Shown: positions 46,984 to 54,975 of the stretch, piece by piece
Position numbering within the stretch: position 1 is the stretch's first letter
Layout of the letters: each line of letters opens with the position of its first letter
From: Nemertoderma westbladi
Lineage: Eukaryota; Xenacoelomorpha; Nemertodermatida; Nemertodermatidae
Assembly (NCBI GenBank): GCA_032718475.1
Contig: JAUCBJ010007676.1
Coordinates: 1-54,975, forward strand
Direction: 5' to 3'
DNA length: 54,975 nucleotides
Program-made: the position numbers and the translations under genes
The notes under the pieces: generated by a model
What the model saw: only the letters and a program-made list of their open reading frames with translations
The model's database searches: none
Told to the model about the DNA's origin: nothing

Positions 46984-47822
46984 GAAATATTGGTATTAAT
47001 AGTACCGTAGTAAATAACCCTAATCCCTTTATTACAGGAAATATTTTACCCGGTAGTAGTAATTTAAGTTTAAATTCAAATAATAATATTAATTCAAATA
47101 TTCAGAATAATTCAAATAATTCGAATAATAATTTAAATTTTGAAAATAATAATAATTCTAACTTAAATAATTTAAATAATAATCCCGTTTCAAATTTTAA
47201 TAATTTAATTGATTTAACAAATAATATTGGGAATGGTGCTATTAATGTGAACGCGTCAGACGTGTATAGCCCAGCAGACGGCGGCCTGGTAGGCCACGTA
47301 GTTGGTAGGCAGGGGGTAGCGTGGTTGAGCCAACCCGAGGTGGGCCTGGAAGGCCACGCAGTAGTAGAGAGAGAGGCGTGGGTGAATAGACCCAGCCGTA
47401 GTAGAGACAGTGTGTCGACTAGAGAGGGGTGTAGAAGTGTAGTAAGAGATAGTGAAGTTAGATGTGGCGGGTGGGGGGGGGGGGGGCTACGGGCGCCCCA
47501 CCACATAAAATTAGCGGCGAGAGAGGGGGGGGGGGCAGAGAATGCCCCACAAGAGGGGTGTAGAAGTGTAGTAAGAGGTAGTGAAGTTAGAAGTGGCGGG
47601 TGGGGGGGGGGGGGGGGGGCTACGGGCGCCCCACCACAGAAGATTAGTGGCGAGAGAAGGGGGGTAGAGAGTGTCCGACAAGAGGGACGCAGAAGTGAAG
47701 TAAGAGATAGTAAAGTTAGAAGTGGCGGGTGGGGGGGGGGGGGGGGGCTACGGGCACCCCACCGCGAGGGATTAGTAGCGAGAGAGGGGGGCAGAGAGTG
47801 TCCCACAGGCGTCGGCAGATAA
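46977..47822 (+). CDS. Asn-rich and Gly-rich Gag segment over poly-G repeats
   Basis: 281 codons. Residues 1-90 are Asn-rich (NNSNNSNNNLNFENNNNSN). Residues 140-281 are translated from three 128-130-bp repeats, each with a G run of 14, 18 and 17 bases. The frame survives only because of those run lengths, so the protein sequence beyond about residue 150 is unreliable. No known domain. Confidence 0.4.
   Translation: MLGNIGINSTVVNNPNPFITGNILPGSSNLSLNSNNNINSNIQNNSNNSNNNLNFENNNNSNLNNLNNNPVSNFNNLIDLTNNIGNGAINVNASDVYSPADGGLVGHVVGRQGVAWLSQPEVGLEGHAVVEREAWVNRPSRSRDSVSTREGCRSVVRDSEVRCGGWGGGGLRAPHHIKLAAREGGGAENAPQEGCRSVVRGSEVRSGGWGGGGGATGAPPQKISGERRGVESVRQEGRRSEVRDSKVRSGGWGGGGGLRAPHREGLVAREGGRECPTGVGR
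47423..47815. repeat. Three 128-130-bp repeats, each with a long poly-G run
   Basis: Copies begin at about 47423, 47551 and 47681 with AGAGG, share GTAGAAGTGTAGTAAGAG or a variant, GTGGCGGGT, then G14, G18 and G17, and CTACGGGC-CCCCACC. Prone to slippage and quadruplex formation. Confidence 0.85.
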
Positions 47823-47859
47823 TGCGCGGGCCGAATTAGGTAAACCGCAACACCCGGCG

Positions 47860-48740
47860 ATGGAGAATAATAGGGGGATTGCGAGTATCTCCAGCGGCGT
47901 GCGATCGAGCAGAGAGAGACAGGTTGACGTCGCGAGAGGGCGGGCGACGGAGCGTCGAGCCCAGTCAGAAGAGAGAAGATTAGTAGAGTTTAACAGAGAG
48001 TTCGAAGATAGAGGAAGGGAAGATAGTAGAAGAGTCGTTGCTAGGAGCAACCGGAGAGCGAGGACGGATAGTGAGCCGTCGATAGTAGAGATGGAGTTAG
48101 GGAGTCAGTGGGGTCGAACTTCGGGAGATTGCCGTCGCCCCGGAGAAACGCACCGCACGCCAAGAGAGGGGTACAGGACGTACCGATACGAAGAAGAGAA
48201 CAGGAGTGGGGATCGAAGAGAAGCTTCCCGACGGGTTATAGCTGCCGATCGAGAGTATGGTAGTCGCGGGAGATTCGAGATTCGCGAAGAATAAACTTCG
48301 ATTCGGAAGGGCACATGCAGACTGCAGGACATACTGTAGGCCTTACTGCACATACTATTATAGGCCATGCTGGGAGAGATAGCGTAGGCAATAGGGTAGC
48401 GCGGACGACGGGATTAAACCCGGAAGTCGCGGAGTACATACAGGTAGGTAGGCAAGAAGTGAATAGGCCTATATCGGTACCGGTACAGCAGCATGACTAT
48501 AATTTCCAGGGACACAACATATATCCAGGGGAGGGGGGAATTATTGCAGATAGATGCATGGGCCCCAATATATTAACATCAACCCCAGTACCAAACATAC
48601 CGGTGGGAGGGGGACAGGGTGACATTCCCCCATCACAATATCAACAATATACCCCAATAGGAGCGAGAACATCGAACCCCTTGGACGAGAACAGTTCATG
48701 CGACACAGAAATATGGAGGGGGCCGTTACACCCCCAATGA
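47860..48740 (+). pseudogene. Middle of the non-autonomous Gag, in two frames
   Basis: 47860-48294 (144 codons, very Arg/Glu-rich: RSSRERQVDVARGRATERR) and 48315-48740 (141 codons: TTGLNPEVAEYIQVGRQEVN) lie in different frames with no gap of other kind. The next frame (48698-48890) continues with PPMIYPTQRTTTDRTDGP, then GIATLIDALKTRIEL. The last switch lies near a GGAGGGGG run, as expected for indel damage or sequencing error. Confidence 0.45.
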
Positions 48741-48891
48741 TATATCCGACGCAAAGGACAACAACAGATAGGACGGACGGACCGCACCCAACAGGAGAAA
48801 CTATACAACATCCATCAAACCCATTAGAAGCGCAAGCGATGGGAATAGCCACATTGATCGATGCGTTAAAAACTAGGATCGAGTTACACCT

Positions 48892-51123
48892 GTGGAACCA
48901 TTTAAATTCGATGGGAGTAGGCCGGAAGAATATCTACAGTTTCGGCGCATGTATAGTAACGAAATATTAAGTAAGAACTTGACGCAGGCGGAGTGCCTAA
49001 AATATCTGCAAGTATATACTGGAGGCCCAGCATACGACATCGTGAGGCAATACCAGGGCATCGAGGGCGGCTTCACGACAGCATGGCGGGCGCTAGATAG
49101 GGAATACGGGCACCCGGCCAAGATCATCCGGCAAACCCTGAGAGGCATAACATCGGATGGCCTACAGGACAATCCCGTTAGCATAAGGACCTTTGCAAAC
49201 AAGGTCGAGAAGGCGTTAATCGTGTTAAAGACGCTAGACGCACCATACGAACTCAACGCGTCTAACAACATCACCACGATAGCGCAGGCACTGCCGATCT
49301 GGTTACGAAGGAAGTGGAGGAAGATAGCCTTCTCCACACGGGAGAAGAAGGGTGCGGAACCGGGCTTAGAAGAGATGTCGAGCTTCCTCAACTATGAAGC
49401 CGAATTAATAACAGACCCAGTCTATAGCGATGATAGTCTGGGGACAAGCCATAAGCCCAAACACGATCCTGCAGATCCATTCCCGAGAGTAGGACAATCA
49501 CTACCACGTGCGGCCACACAGGGGACTGCTAGTCCACGGTTAGCTGGTAGTAGGGCCACACCATGGCGGGGACAGAAAGAAAATAACACCATAAATAAAC
49601 ATAATTCCAATGTACCCAGTAGGCCGAATACAGACAACCAAAACTCTAAATCGATACATATAAACCTAGGCGCGATACGTGAGGGACTATACAGGGAACG
49701 CTATAATCCGGGATTCGAATGTCAATTACATCGGGACGGAACACATAAGACCAGGAGTTGTAAGCACTGGCAAGCGTTGCCCAAACAAGATCGTGTAGCC
49801 TACACAGACGCGAACGGACTATGTCATCGATGTGAGGTAGAAGGACACAGGTCCGGAGAGTGTAGAGAAACAGCAGCAAGAGAGGAGGAGACTGGAGGCC
49901 AAACAGCAGCTAGAAGCACTACAGAAGAGAAGAAGAAGAGAAAAGTACTACTCGGGGTAGTACCAGTGAAGATATCAGGAGAGAGCGGTCGATCAGTAAC
50001 GACATTAATGCTGGTCGACAGCGGAGCAGCCTTCACACAGGTGGAGAACTGGGTGGCCGAAGAGATAGGGCTAAAGACGAGGCTGAACAGAATGGCGGTA
50101 ACTACCGTCTCGAGTAAAGATGAGGTCCTGGAGACGAGGACGGGGCGGTGCAGGATAGCAGCGATTGCACCGGGATGCGGCTATGGGGCGACGATTGACC
50201 CCATCCATGTCATCGAATCGATAAACATCAACGCCAGGCGACCAACCAACATTGAGGTCGAGCAGTATAGATTCCTGAACGGTATCGATTTCTCAATACC
50301 AAAGGTGGACATTAGGAAGGTGTCCATTATAGTAGGAATGGACTGCCCGACGGCCCATGAGAGGATGAAGACGGTCTTCGGCGAAGACAGGCAGCGGGAC
50401 CCGACGGCAATCCTCACGCCGTTCGGATGGACGCTTAGCGGCCCAGTTAAAACCAACATCCCATGCAGTGTGACAGAGACATCTGGGTGCATGATACCAG
50501 GCACCGAAGACACAGAGGAAGTAGAGGAGAAACAAGAGATAGTAGAGCCAGATAGGGAGGTGACAGTAAGAAAGTGGGCAGAGGAGAGTAGGTTTCCCAA
50601 CAAGCATCGGTATGGAGATGGAGCGGAGCGGACGGCGAGGTGTCCGGAGGACAACACTCCAGAGGAGTGTCTGGAGGAATGTCCAGAGGAGTGTCCGGAA
50701 GAGACGCCGGTCCGGTTTGGAGGCATACTGACAAGGGGGAAGTTGAGAAGGAAGGCAGGATGGAAAGGGATAGGACTACTATTGTACCTTCTGTTCTGCC
50801 TGTTCTTTCACTTTCTATTCATTCTGCCGGTGGGAGACAACAAGGAGAGAAGTGGCATTTTGATGCCAGGAGATGAGCTAGTTAAGAAGGCGGCGGAGAG
50901 ACCCGATTTCAGGGTGGCAGAAGAGGGAGAACCAATTCCTGGTGAGATGGAATTGGCGAAGAGAGTGCGGCGAATCCTACAGGACCTACAAGAGCAGCAG
51001 TGGAGAGTGCCTGTTGGAAGAATCGCCCTAGTTAGGAGGTTTAGTCGTCCAATATTTTGGACTGAGGGGGTGGGAATGAGGGCGAGACACCCTTCCCACA
51101 CTAATAATTATTTAATTAATTAA
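48892..51123 (+). CDS. BEL-type Gag core, zinc knuckle and protease fused to a membrane-segment tail
   Basis: Open for 743 codons. The formal start is GTG (VEPFKFDGSRPEEYLQFRRM), and one lost base just upstream (about 48885) would join it to the preceding frame ending ATLIDALKTRIEL. Contents: Gag core (1-190); CQLHRDGTHKTRSC and CHRCEVEGHRSGEC knuckles (about 275-325); protease LMLVDSGAAFTQ (about 371-382) with an intact DSG; IIVGMDCPTAHERM and TPFGWTLSGP, typical of BEL. Where RT should begin there is instead an acidic Cys repeat (PEECLEECPEECPEE), a hydrophobic segment GIGLLLYLLFCLFFHFLFIL (about 626-645) and a basic tail. In the tail WRVPVGRIALV may be the remnant of the pol C-terminus (RPVGRLCLLE in the other element). 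RT, RNase H and integrase appear to have been deleted. Confidence 0.8.
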   Translation: MEPFKFDGSRPEEYLQFRRMYSNEILSKNLTQAECLKYLQVYTGGPAYDIVRQYQGIEGGFTTAWRALDREYGHPAKIIRQTLRGITSDGLQDNPVSIRTFANKVEKALIVLKTLDAPYELNASNNITTIAQALPIWLRRKWRKIAFSTREKKGAEPGLEEMSSFLNYEAELITDPVYSDDSLGTSHKPKHDPADPFPRVGQSLPRAATQGTASPRLAGSRATPWRGQKENNTINKHNSNVPSRPNTDNQNSKSIHINLGAIREGLYRERYNPGFECQLHRDGTHKTRSCKHWQALPKQDRVAYTDANGLCHRCEVEGHRSGECRETAAREEETGGQTAARSTTEEKKKRKVLLGVVPVKISGESGRSVTTLMLVDSGAAFTQVENWVAEEIGLKTRLNRMAVTTVSSKDEVLETRTGRCRIAAIAPGCGYGATIDPIHVIESININARRPTNIEVEQYRFLNGIDFSIPKVDIRKVSIIVGMDCPTAHERMKTVFGEDRQRDPTAILTPFGWTLSGPVKTNIPCSVTETSGCMIPGTEDTEEVEEKQEIVEPDREVTVRKWAEESRFPNKHRYGDGAERTARCPEDNTPEECLEECPEECPEETPVRFGGILTRGKLRRKAGWKGIGLLLYLLFCLFFHFLFILPVGDNKERSGILMPGDELVKKAAERPDFRVAEEGEPIPGEMELAKRVRRILQDLQEQQWRVPVGRIALVRRFSRPIFWTEGVGMRARHPSHTNNYLIN

Positions 51124-52513
51124 ATAAAATAATTAAATAATAAAATAAGAAAGTAACAGTTAGTAGAAGTTAGAAGTAGTAAAGGATAGTAAGTAGAGTA
51201 GTTAGAAGGCGGCGGGGTAAGGGAGTGTGGCATATTGTCATGCCACGAGTAGTAGTAGGGGGGTTGTGGGCACCGGAAGCGCCACGTAGAAAGTAGTAAG
51301 AGAGTGGTTGTGGGCACCGCAAGCGCCACGTAGATAGGAGTTAGTAGTAAGCAGAGAGGTTGTGGGCACCGGAAGCGCCACGTAGTAGAGTGGTAGAGAC
51401 GGGCACATAGGGTGCCAGGTAGTAGAGTAGTAGAGAGGGCACATAGGGTGCCAGATAGTAGAGTGGTTGTGGGCACCGTAAGCGCCACGTAGAAGGATAG
51501 TAGGTTAGAAGGTGGCAGGGTAAGGGAGTGTGGCATATTATCATGCCACGAGTAGTAGTAGGGGGGTTGTGGGCACCGGAAGCGCCACGTAGTAGAGTGG
51601 TAGAGATGGGCACATAGGGTGCCAGGTAGTAGAGTAGTAGAGAGGGCACATAGGGTGCCAGATAGTAGAGTGGTTGTGGGCACCGTAAGCGCCACGTAGA
51701 AGGATAGTAGGTTAGAAAGCGGCGGGGTAGGGGAGTGTGGCATATTAACATGCCACGAGTAGTAGTAGGGGGGTTGTGGGCACCGTAAGCGCCACGTAGA
51801 AAGAGAGTAGAAGGGTTGTGGGCACCGGAAGCGCCACGTAGAGTAGAAGTAGTAGTAGAGTGGTTGTGGGCACCGCAAGCGCCACGTAGAGAGTAGAAAG
51901 GAGTAGAGTTAGAGTTAGTAGAGATTTAGAGGGTTTTAGTTAGAGTTAGTAGTAGAGTGGTCGTGGGCACCGCAAGCGCCACGTAGATGGAGGTAGTAGC
52001 GTAGGGTTGTGGGCACCCTAAGCGCCATGTAGTAGAAGAGTTGGTAAGAGTTAGTAGACTTAGCAGAGAGTAGAGTTAGTAGTTAGTAGTTAGATAGTTA
52101 GAGTTAGTAAGTTAGATAAGGTAGATAGTATGATAGCACAGGGGTAGCATTAGAGGTCAGGGCCTTAGAGAGTGGCAGAGAGTAGAGAGGAGATAGTGAG
52201 AGGAGCTGTTGGCGAGAGAGTTAGAGTGCGATTCAGGTGTGGGGAGAGGGTAAGAGCGAGTTGAGTAAGAGAGCGGAGTTAGAGTGGTGAGAGTGTTGGG
52301 GAAACAAAAATTGTGTGAGAGAAGCGCACGATCGGCCCGACACGAGATGCCAGAGGGTAGTGACATCATACCCATAGGGAGCGGCCTGGAAAGCCGGCTC
52401 CGAGAAAAAAATAATCCCACCCCACACCCGATACTAGATCGAGTTCCAGCGGAATTGAAGCGCACTTTTTGGTTGATGCTATCTTCTTACCGGGAAGATA
52501 GCATGGGGGGGAG
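51124..52513 (+). other. 3' non-coding region of the non-autonomous element: hairpin array and polypurine tract
   Basis: 51227-52030 holds recurring short hairpins (separate entry). 52040-52440 is purine-rich (GTTAGTAGTTAG and similar) with no clear ORF. 52476-52504 is an 11-bp perfect hairpin (ATGCTATCTTC / GAAGATAGCAT, 7-nt loop) directly beside the polypurine tract 52505-52513. The minus-strand ORFs here are artefacts of the repeats. Confidence 0.6.
51227..52030 (+). repeat. Array of three recurring hairpin types
   Basis: Type A: GTGGCAT-6 nt-ATGCCAC at 51227, 51530 and 51737 (7-bp stem). Type B: GTGGGCACCG-NAA-GCGCCAC, about 11 copies from 51267 to 52025, with a changing base in the loop. 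Type C: GGCAC-ATAGG-GTGCC, four copies (about 51391, 51430, 51610, 51646). They alternate with GTAGTAGAG spacers in larger blocks. Confidence 0.8.
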
Positions 52514-53051
52514 TGTTAGCTTATCCAATTCCGCTAACACAAACCCATAGAGTGAGCCGATAAGCAATATTGGGGGCCACGAGGTTGGTTACCCAATCTT
52601 GTGTCACCCCAACAAAGTGGGAAGGAAAAACGCACAATAAGGGTCAGGGGCCAAACCCCTAACAGAGAGAGAACAGCAGGAGTGAAGGGAAACACTCCAA
52701 AGGGTGCCAACACGGATATTAGCCAATGGGGGGACAGCATCGACTAGGTACTGTAACAAGGCCAAACCGTGCAATATATTACCGGTCGATGCAATCAGTT
52801 ATTCAGTTTACTCAGTCAGCTCAGTAGGGTGGAACGGTGACTTCTATCACCGTCCGCTACCGCCATCACGTGTAATACTTCTGTACTTATCTACCGGTAA
52901 CCAGTTATCCATGTCTGCTATATCAACTATATTATACCTTTCTACATATTACCGAACATCAGAACTCTAAACGAACCTTTTCATATACACGGCGGGGACG
53001 CGTAGATAGAAAACCCAAACGGATAAACCGGGATCCGTAGATCCCGTCACA
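52514..53051 (+). repeat. 3' LTR of the gag-protease element
   Basis: 538 bp, about 98% identical to the 5' LTR, ending GTCACA before the TCCCA duplication at 53052. Confidence 0.9.
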
Positions 53052-53107
53052 TCCCATTCACATTCACGTTCCTCCCATTCACATTCACGTTCCTCCCATT
53101 CACGTTC
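53052..53107. repeat. Right remnant of the 21-bp array
   Basis: Two and a half further units (CATTCACATTCACGTTCCTCC) directly after the LTR element, showing that the array was split by the insertion. Confidence 0.9.
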
Positions 53108-53274
53108 GTTTTATGTTTCTCATTAATTCTCTTCACTCTTCTTTACTTCTTTACTTATTCTTTCTTTTCTCACGTTCCTCTATGGATTTATTTTTCCGAG
53201 CCACAACTGAGGATGCTATTGACTCACAGATACTCCCCTCACTCTCACATTCTTCCACTTTGCTGATGGAATCT
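53108..53274 (-). pseudogene. Charged Gag-like fragment bordering the array
   Basis: On the minus strand the frame EDSISKVEECESEGSICESI leads to VVARKNKSIEEREKRKNK, then a stop at about 53134 and further Lys/Glu-rich codons before the array, which in one minus frame continues as EREWEERECEWEER. It sits between the ORF at 53709-53275 (other frame) and the array, so it is probably part of the same decayed Gag. Confidence 0.4.
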
Positions 53275-53894
53275 TCAGGAATTTAATCCTTCCGTTTCCA
53301 CCTGGGTAGGACTGCGTATCAACTGACCTCCTACTGTTAACTTTAAATCGAGTTCGCCTTCCCTTATTTTACCCTTAATATATTGTCTCATGGCTGAGAT
53401 TTTATGTGGTTCACTTATTTGAGTTACCCTGTATAAATGGTAGTTTATTTTACTCAAATATCTACTTATCTCTCCTGCTGGTGCCATCGTTTGAGACTTC
53501 CCGACCATCTTGTTGATGTCTTCCCTCAGATCCCTTGAAAATCTCGTCCTCGTTCTCCTCCTGCCGCCTCTTGGTGTGGTTATGGATCGTGTCGTCGTAG
53601 TCGATGGTAGTCTCTTCCTGAATTTAGGAGGTAGACTCGCTCCACCGATGGAGTCAGAGGCTCTGGGAAGTGGAGGTCGAGTTTTTACCCCACTCCCCCC
53701 ATCGCCCACCTTTAGGGGCCTCCTGCTGTCGCCCGGGAACTGAGCTCGCCTTCCCCCCGCAGGGTAGGGTCGCTCAACGGGTACCCAGACACCAATCTGT
53801 TCGTTCCAATCGTCACGTTCGTGATTTCCATTGAGTCAGGGAAGGACTGGGCTGATATAAATGCATTGAAAACTTCAGACAGGTAAAATGCCAA
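53275..53894 (-). pseudogene. Decayed Gag-like N-terminal region
   Basis: Two open pieces on the minus strand: 53894-53712 (EVFNAFISAQSFPDSMEITN...) and 53709-53275 (144 codons: LREDINKMVGKSQ, GEISRYLSKINYHLYRVTQI, MRQYIKGKIREGELDLKLTV), in different frames. Position and direction agree with the protease remnant at 38362-38998, with the 21-bp array and the inserted LTR element in between. Family assignment is by context only. Confidence 0.35.
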
Positions 53895-54975
53895 AGGTTC
53901 AGCAGCTAATTTGACTGGAGATATACGGATTGGGTCGTGATTAAGTAGATTTGTGGATTGGGATTCCCAGAATGTTATTATATTGTAGATTCATACAGGA
54001 CATGAGTTAATACCGGTAAGTGCAAAGGAATTGTAGGGACTGTGTTGGACATTGTGTGGCCGTAACCTCAAACACGCATCTTAAGAGGGTGGGTAGAATA
54101 AAGTCCGTAAGCCAATATCATATGTACACATGTATAATAAATTCTAAAAGAATTGGTTGGGTATCCCACCCGAGCCACCATATCAGGACGCCATGCGTCA
54201 ATTGTGGCAACAATGTATATAAACAAGTAATAGTAATCGAACTGAGTACAATCAAAACAATAAACCTCATCCTAGAGCGTACCTATATCCAGCACTACAA
54301 AGTAATATAATACTGTATTGAACCAAATTAGCTGCCACAATAAACCCCTCACCGTGGCAATGTGTAATAATAATAGATAAATAGACCAAGAGTTATATTA
54401 ACACATATTGATACATTGAGTTTATAGCTGGAAATTTCCGACATCAAACTGCAAAATAAATAATAAAAATGTTAAAGTAATAAAATTGTAACAGTGAAAA
54501 TGTTTACTTATTTATAAAAACTTTAACTTTTCACCAAAAGTTATCATATCGTATTTGTTATTAGAAGACCGTTAGGACTTCTTACTGTAAAAGTATTCAC
54601 TATGTATGTATGTATGCATAGTATATCGGGTGAACTCCTCAGAAGCTATAGCTCACCCGTCAATGAAAGTTATATCAATCGACGCAGCTCAACCCCAGGA
54701 TGTGGACAAAAAAGTTTCGAAAAAAATAATATTTTCTTATCTATCTTTATCTATCTTTTTTTTATTTCTAAAAATAGCCTTAAAGCACGAAAATTGCCAT
54801 AGACTCAATGATAGAAACATCTGCTTTGATTGCTCATGAGGGCCTAGTAAGCTACTACTATTGATTGAATGGATAGGCCCAAACTGCACAGAAGTCCATT
54901 ACTTGCCAATAAGTTTATTACTATCTCACTGGGCCGTTCAAATGTTTTATAGGTTAATAATAATGACATTTAGGG
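53895..54975. other. AT-rich non-coding DNA to the window end
   Basis: Nothing gene-like. It may include the leader or LTR of the decayed minus-strand element. Short ORFs show no coding signature. Confidence 0.4.

Larger units (their letters stand above)
45216..53051 (+). mobile_element. Non-autonomous BEL-like LTR retrotransposon, 7.8 kb, Gag-protease only
   Basis: Two 538-bp LTRs (TGTTAGC...GTCACA) differ at about 10 positions, with TCCCA duplication and a polypurine tract (GGGGGGGAG) before the 3' LTR. The interior encodes Gag, CCHC knuckle and BEL-type protease, but no RT, RNase H or integrase is found. Mobilisation would need enzymes from an autonomous BEL element. It inserted into the 21-bp array. 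Confidence 0.85.

Noticed and set aside
51120-51878. 252-codon minus-strand ORF (WRFRCPQPLYY repeats)
   Set aside because: Antisense of the hairpin-array repeats in the 3' region of the LTR element.

Overview
The window is eukaryotic, invertebrate-type nuclear DNA. It has AT-rich non-coding sequence, GT-AG introns, AATAAA poly(A) signals, a fibrinogen-domain gene, BEL/Pao LTR retrotransposons, small TA-target inverted-repeat transposons, a tRNA-like SINE head and several long minisatellites. There are no bacterial operons, CRISPR arrays or rRNA genes. A marine invertebrate is likely (fibrinogen-related and ciliary genes, BEL/Pao load), but I cannot name a species. Most of the sequence is mobile or repetitive.

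Layout. 1-1054 (minus strand, running off the left edge) is the start of a BEL/Pao Gag. 4299-7347 is an intact 929-codon reverse transcriptase ORF with a C-terminal zinc knuckle and restriction-like nuclease domain, bracketed by 37-bp inverted repeats. 7770-8446 is a 32-bp minisatellite. 8604-12560 is a host-type secreted fibrinogen-related gene with TATA box, initiator and small exons; two TA-flanked inverted-repeat elements sit in its introns. 13073-13800 (minus strand) is the last part of a probable ciliary gene, preceded by two X-box (RFX) motifs. 15479-33212 is a complete 17.7-kb BEL/Pao retrotransposon: 1.2-kb LTRs, a 5-bp target duplication, a 2.3-kb leader full of repeats, gag, pol (broken by a few stops and frameshifts) and an extra zinc-knuckle ORF between pol and the 3' LTR. 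Its 5' LTR carries a 2,094-bp inverted-repeat transposon that the 3' LTR lacks, so the empty site is visible.

35013-37216 is a 57-bp satellite in which nearly every unit ends in a splice-acceptor-like motif. It runs directly into a 75-codon candidate terminal exon (37217-37441), followed by a 45-bp minisatellite. On the minus strand, pieces of a decayed BEL Gag-protease lie at 38362-40140 and 53178-53894. Between them are a 4.2-kb array of 21-bp units and, inserted in that array, a 7.8-kb LTR element (45216-53051). This element has 538-bp LTRs and a TCCCA target duplication. It encodes Gag and protease but no reverse transcriptase or integrase, and ends in a membrane-segment ORF and a field of short hairpins.

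How it fits together: the autonomous BEL/Pao families could supply enzymes to the gag-protease-only element, and the TA-target elements would need a transposase from elsewhere. The host genes are few and small, and their introns and flanks have been enlarged by these insertions. Many breaks in the retrotransposon ORFs lie in or near homopolymers, so sequencing indels cannot be excluded.
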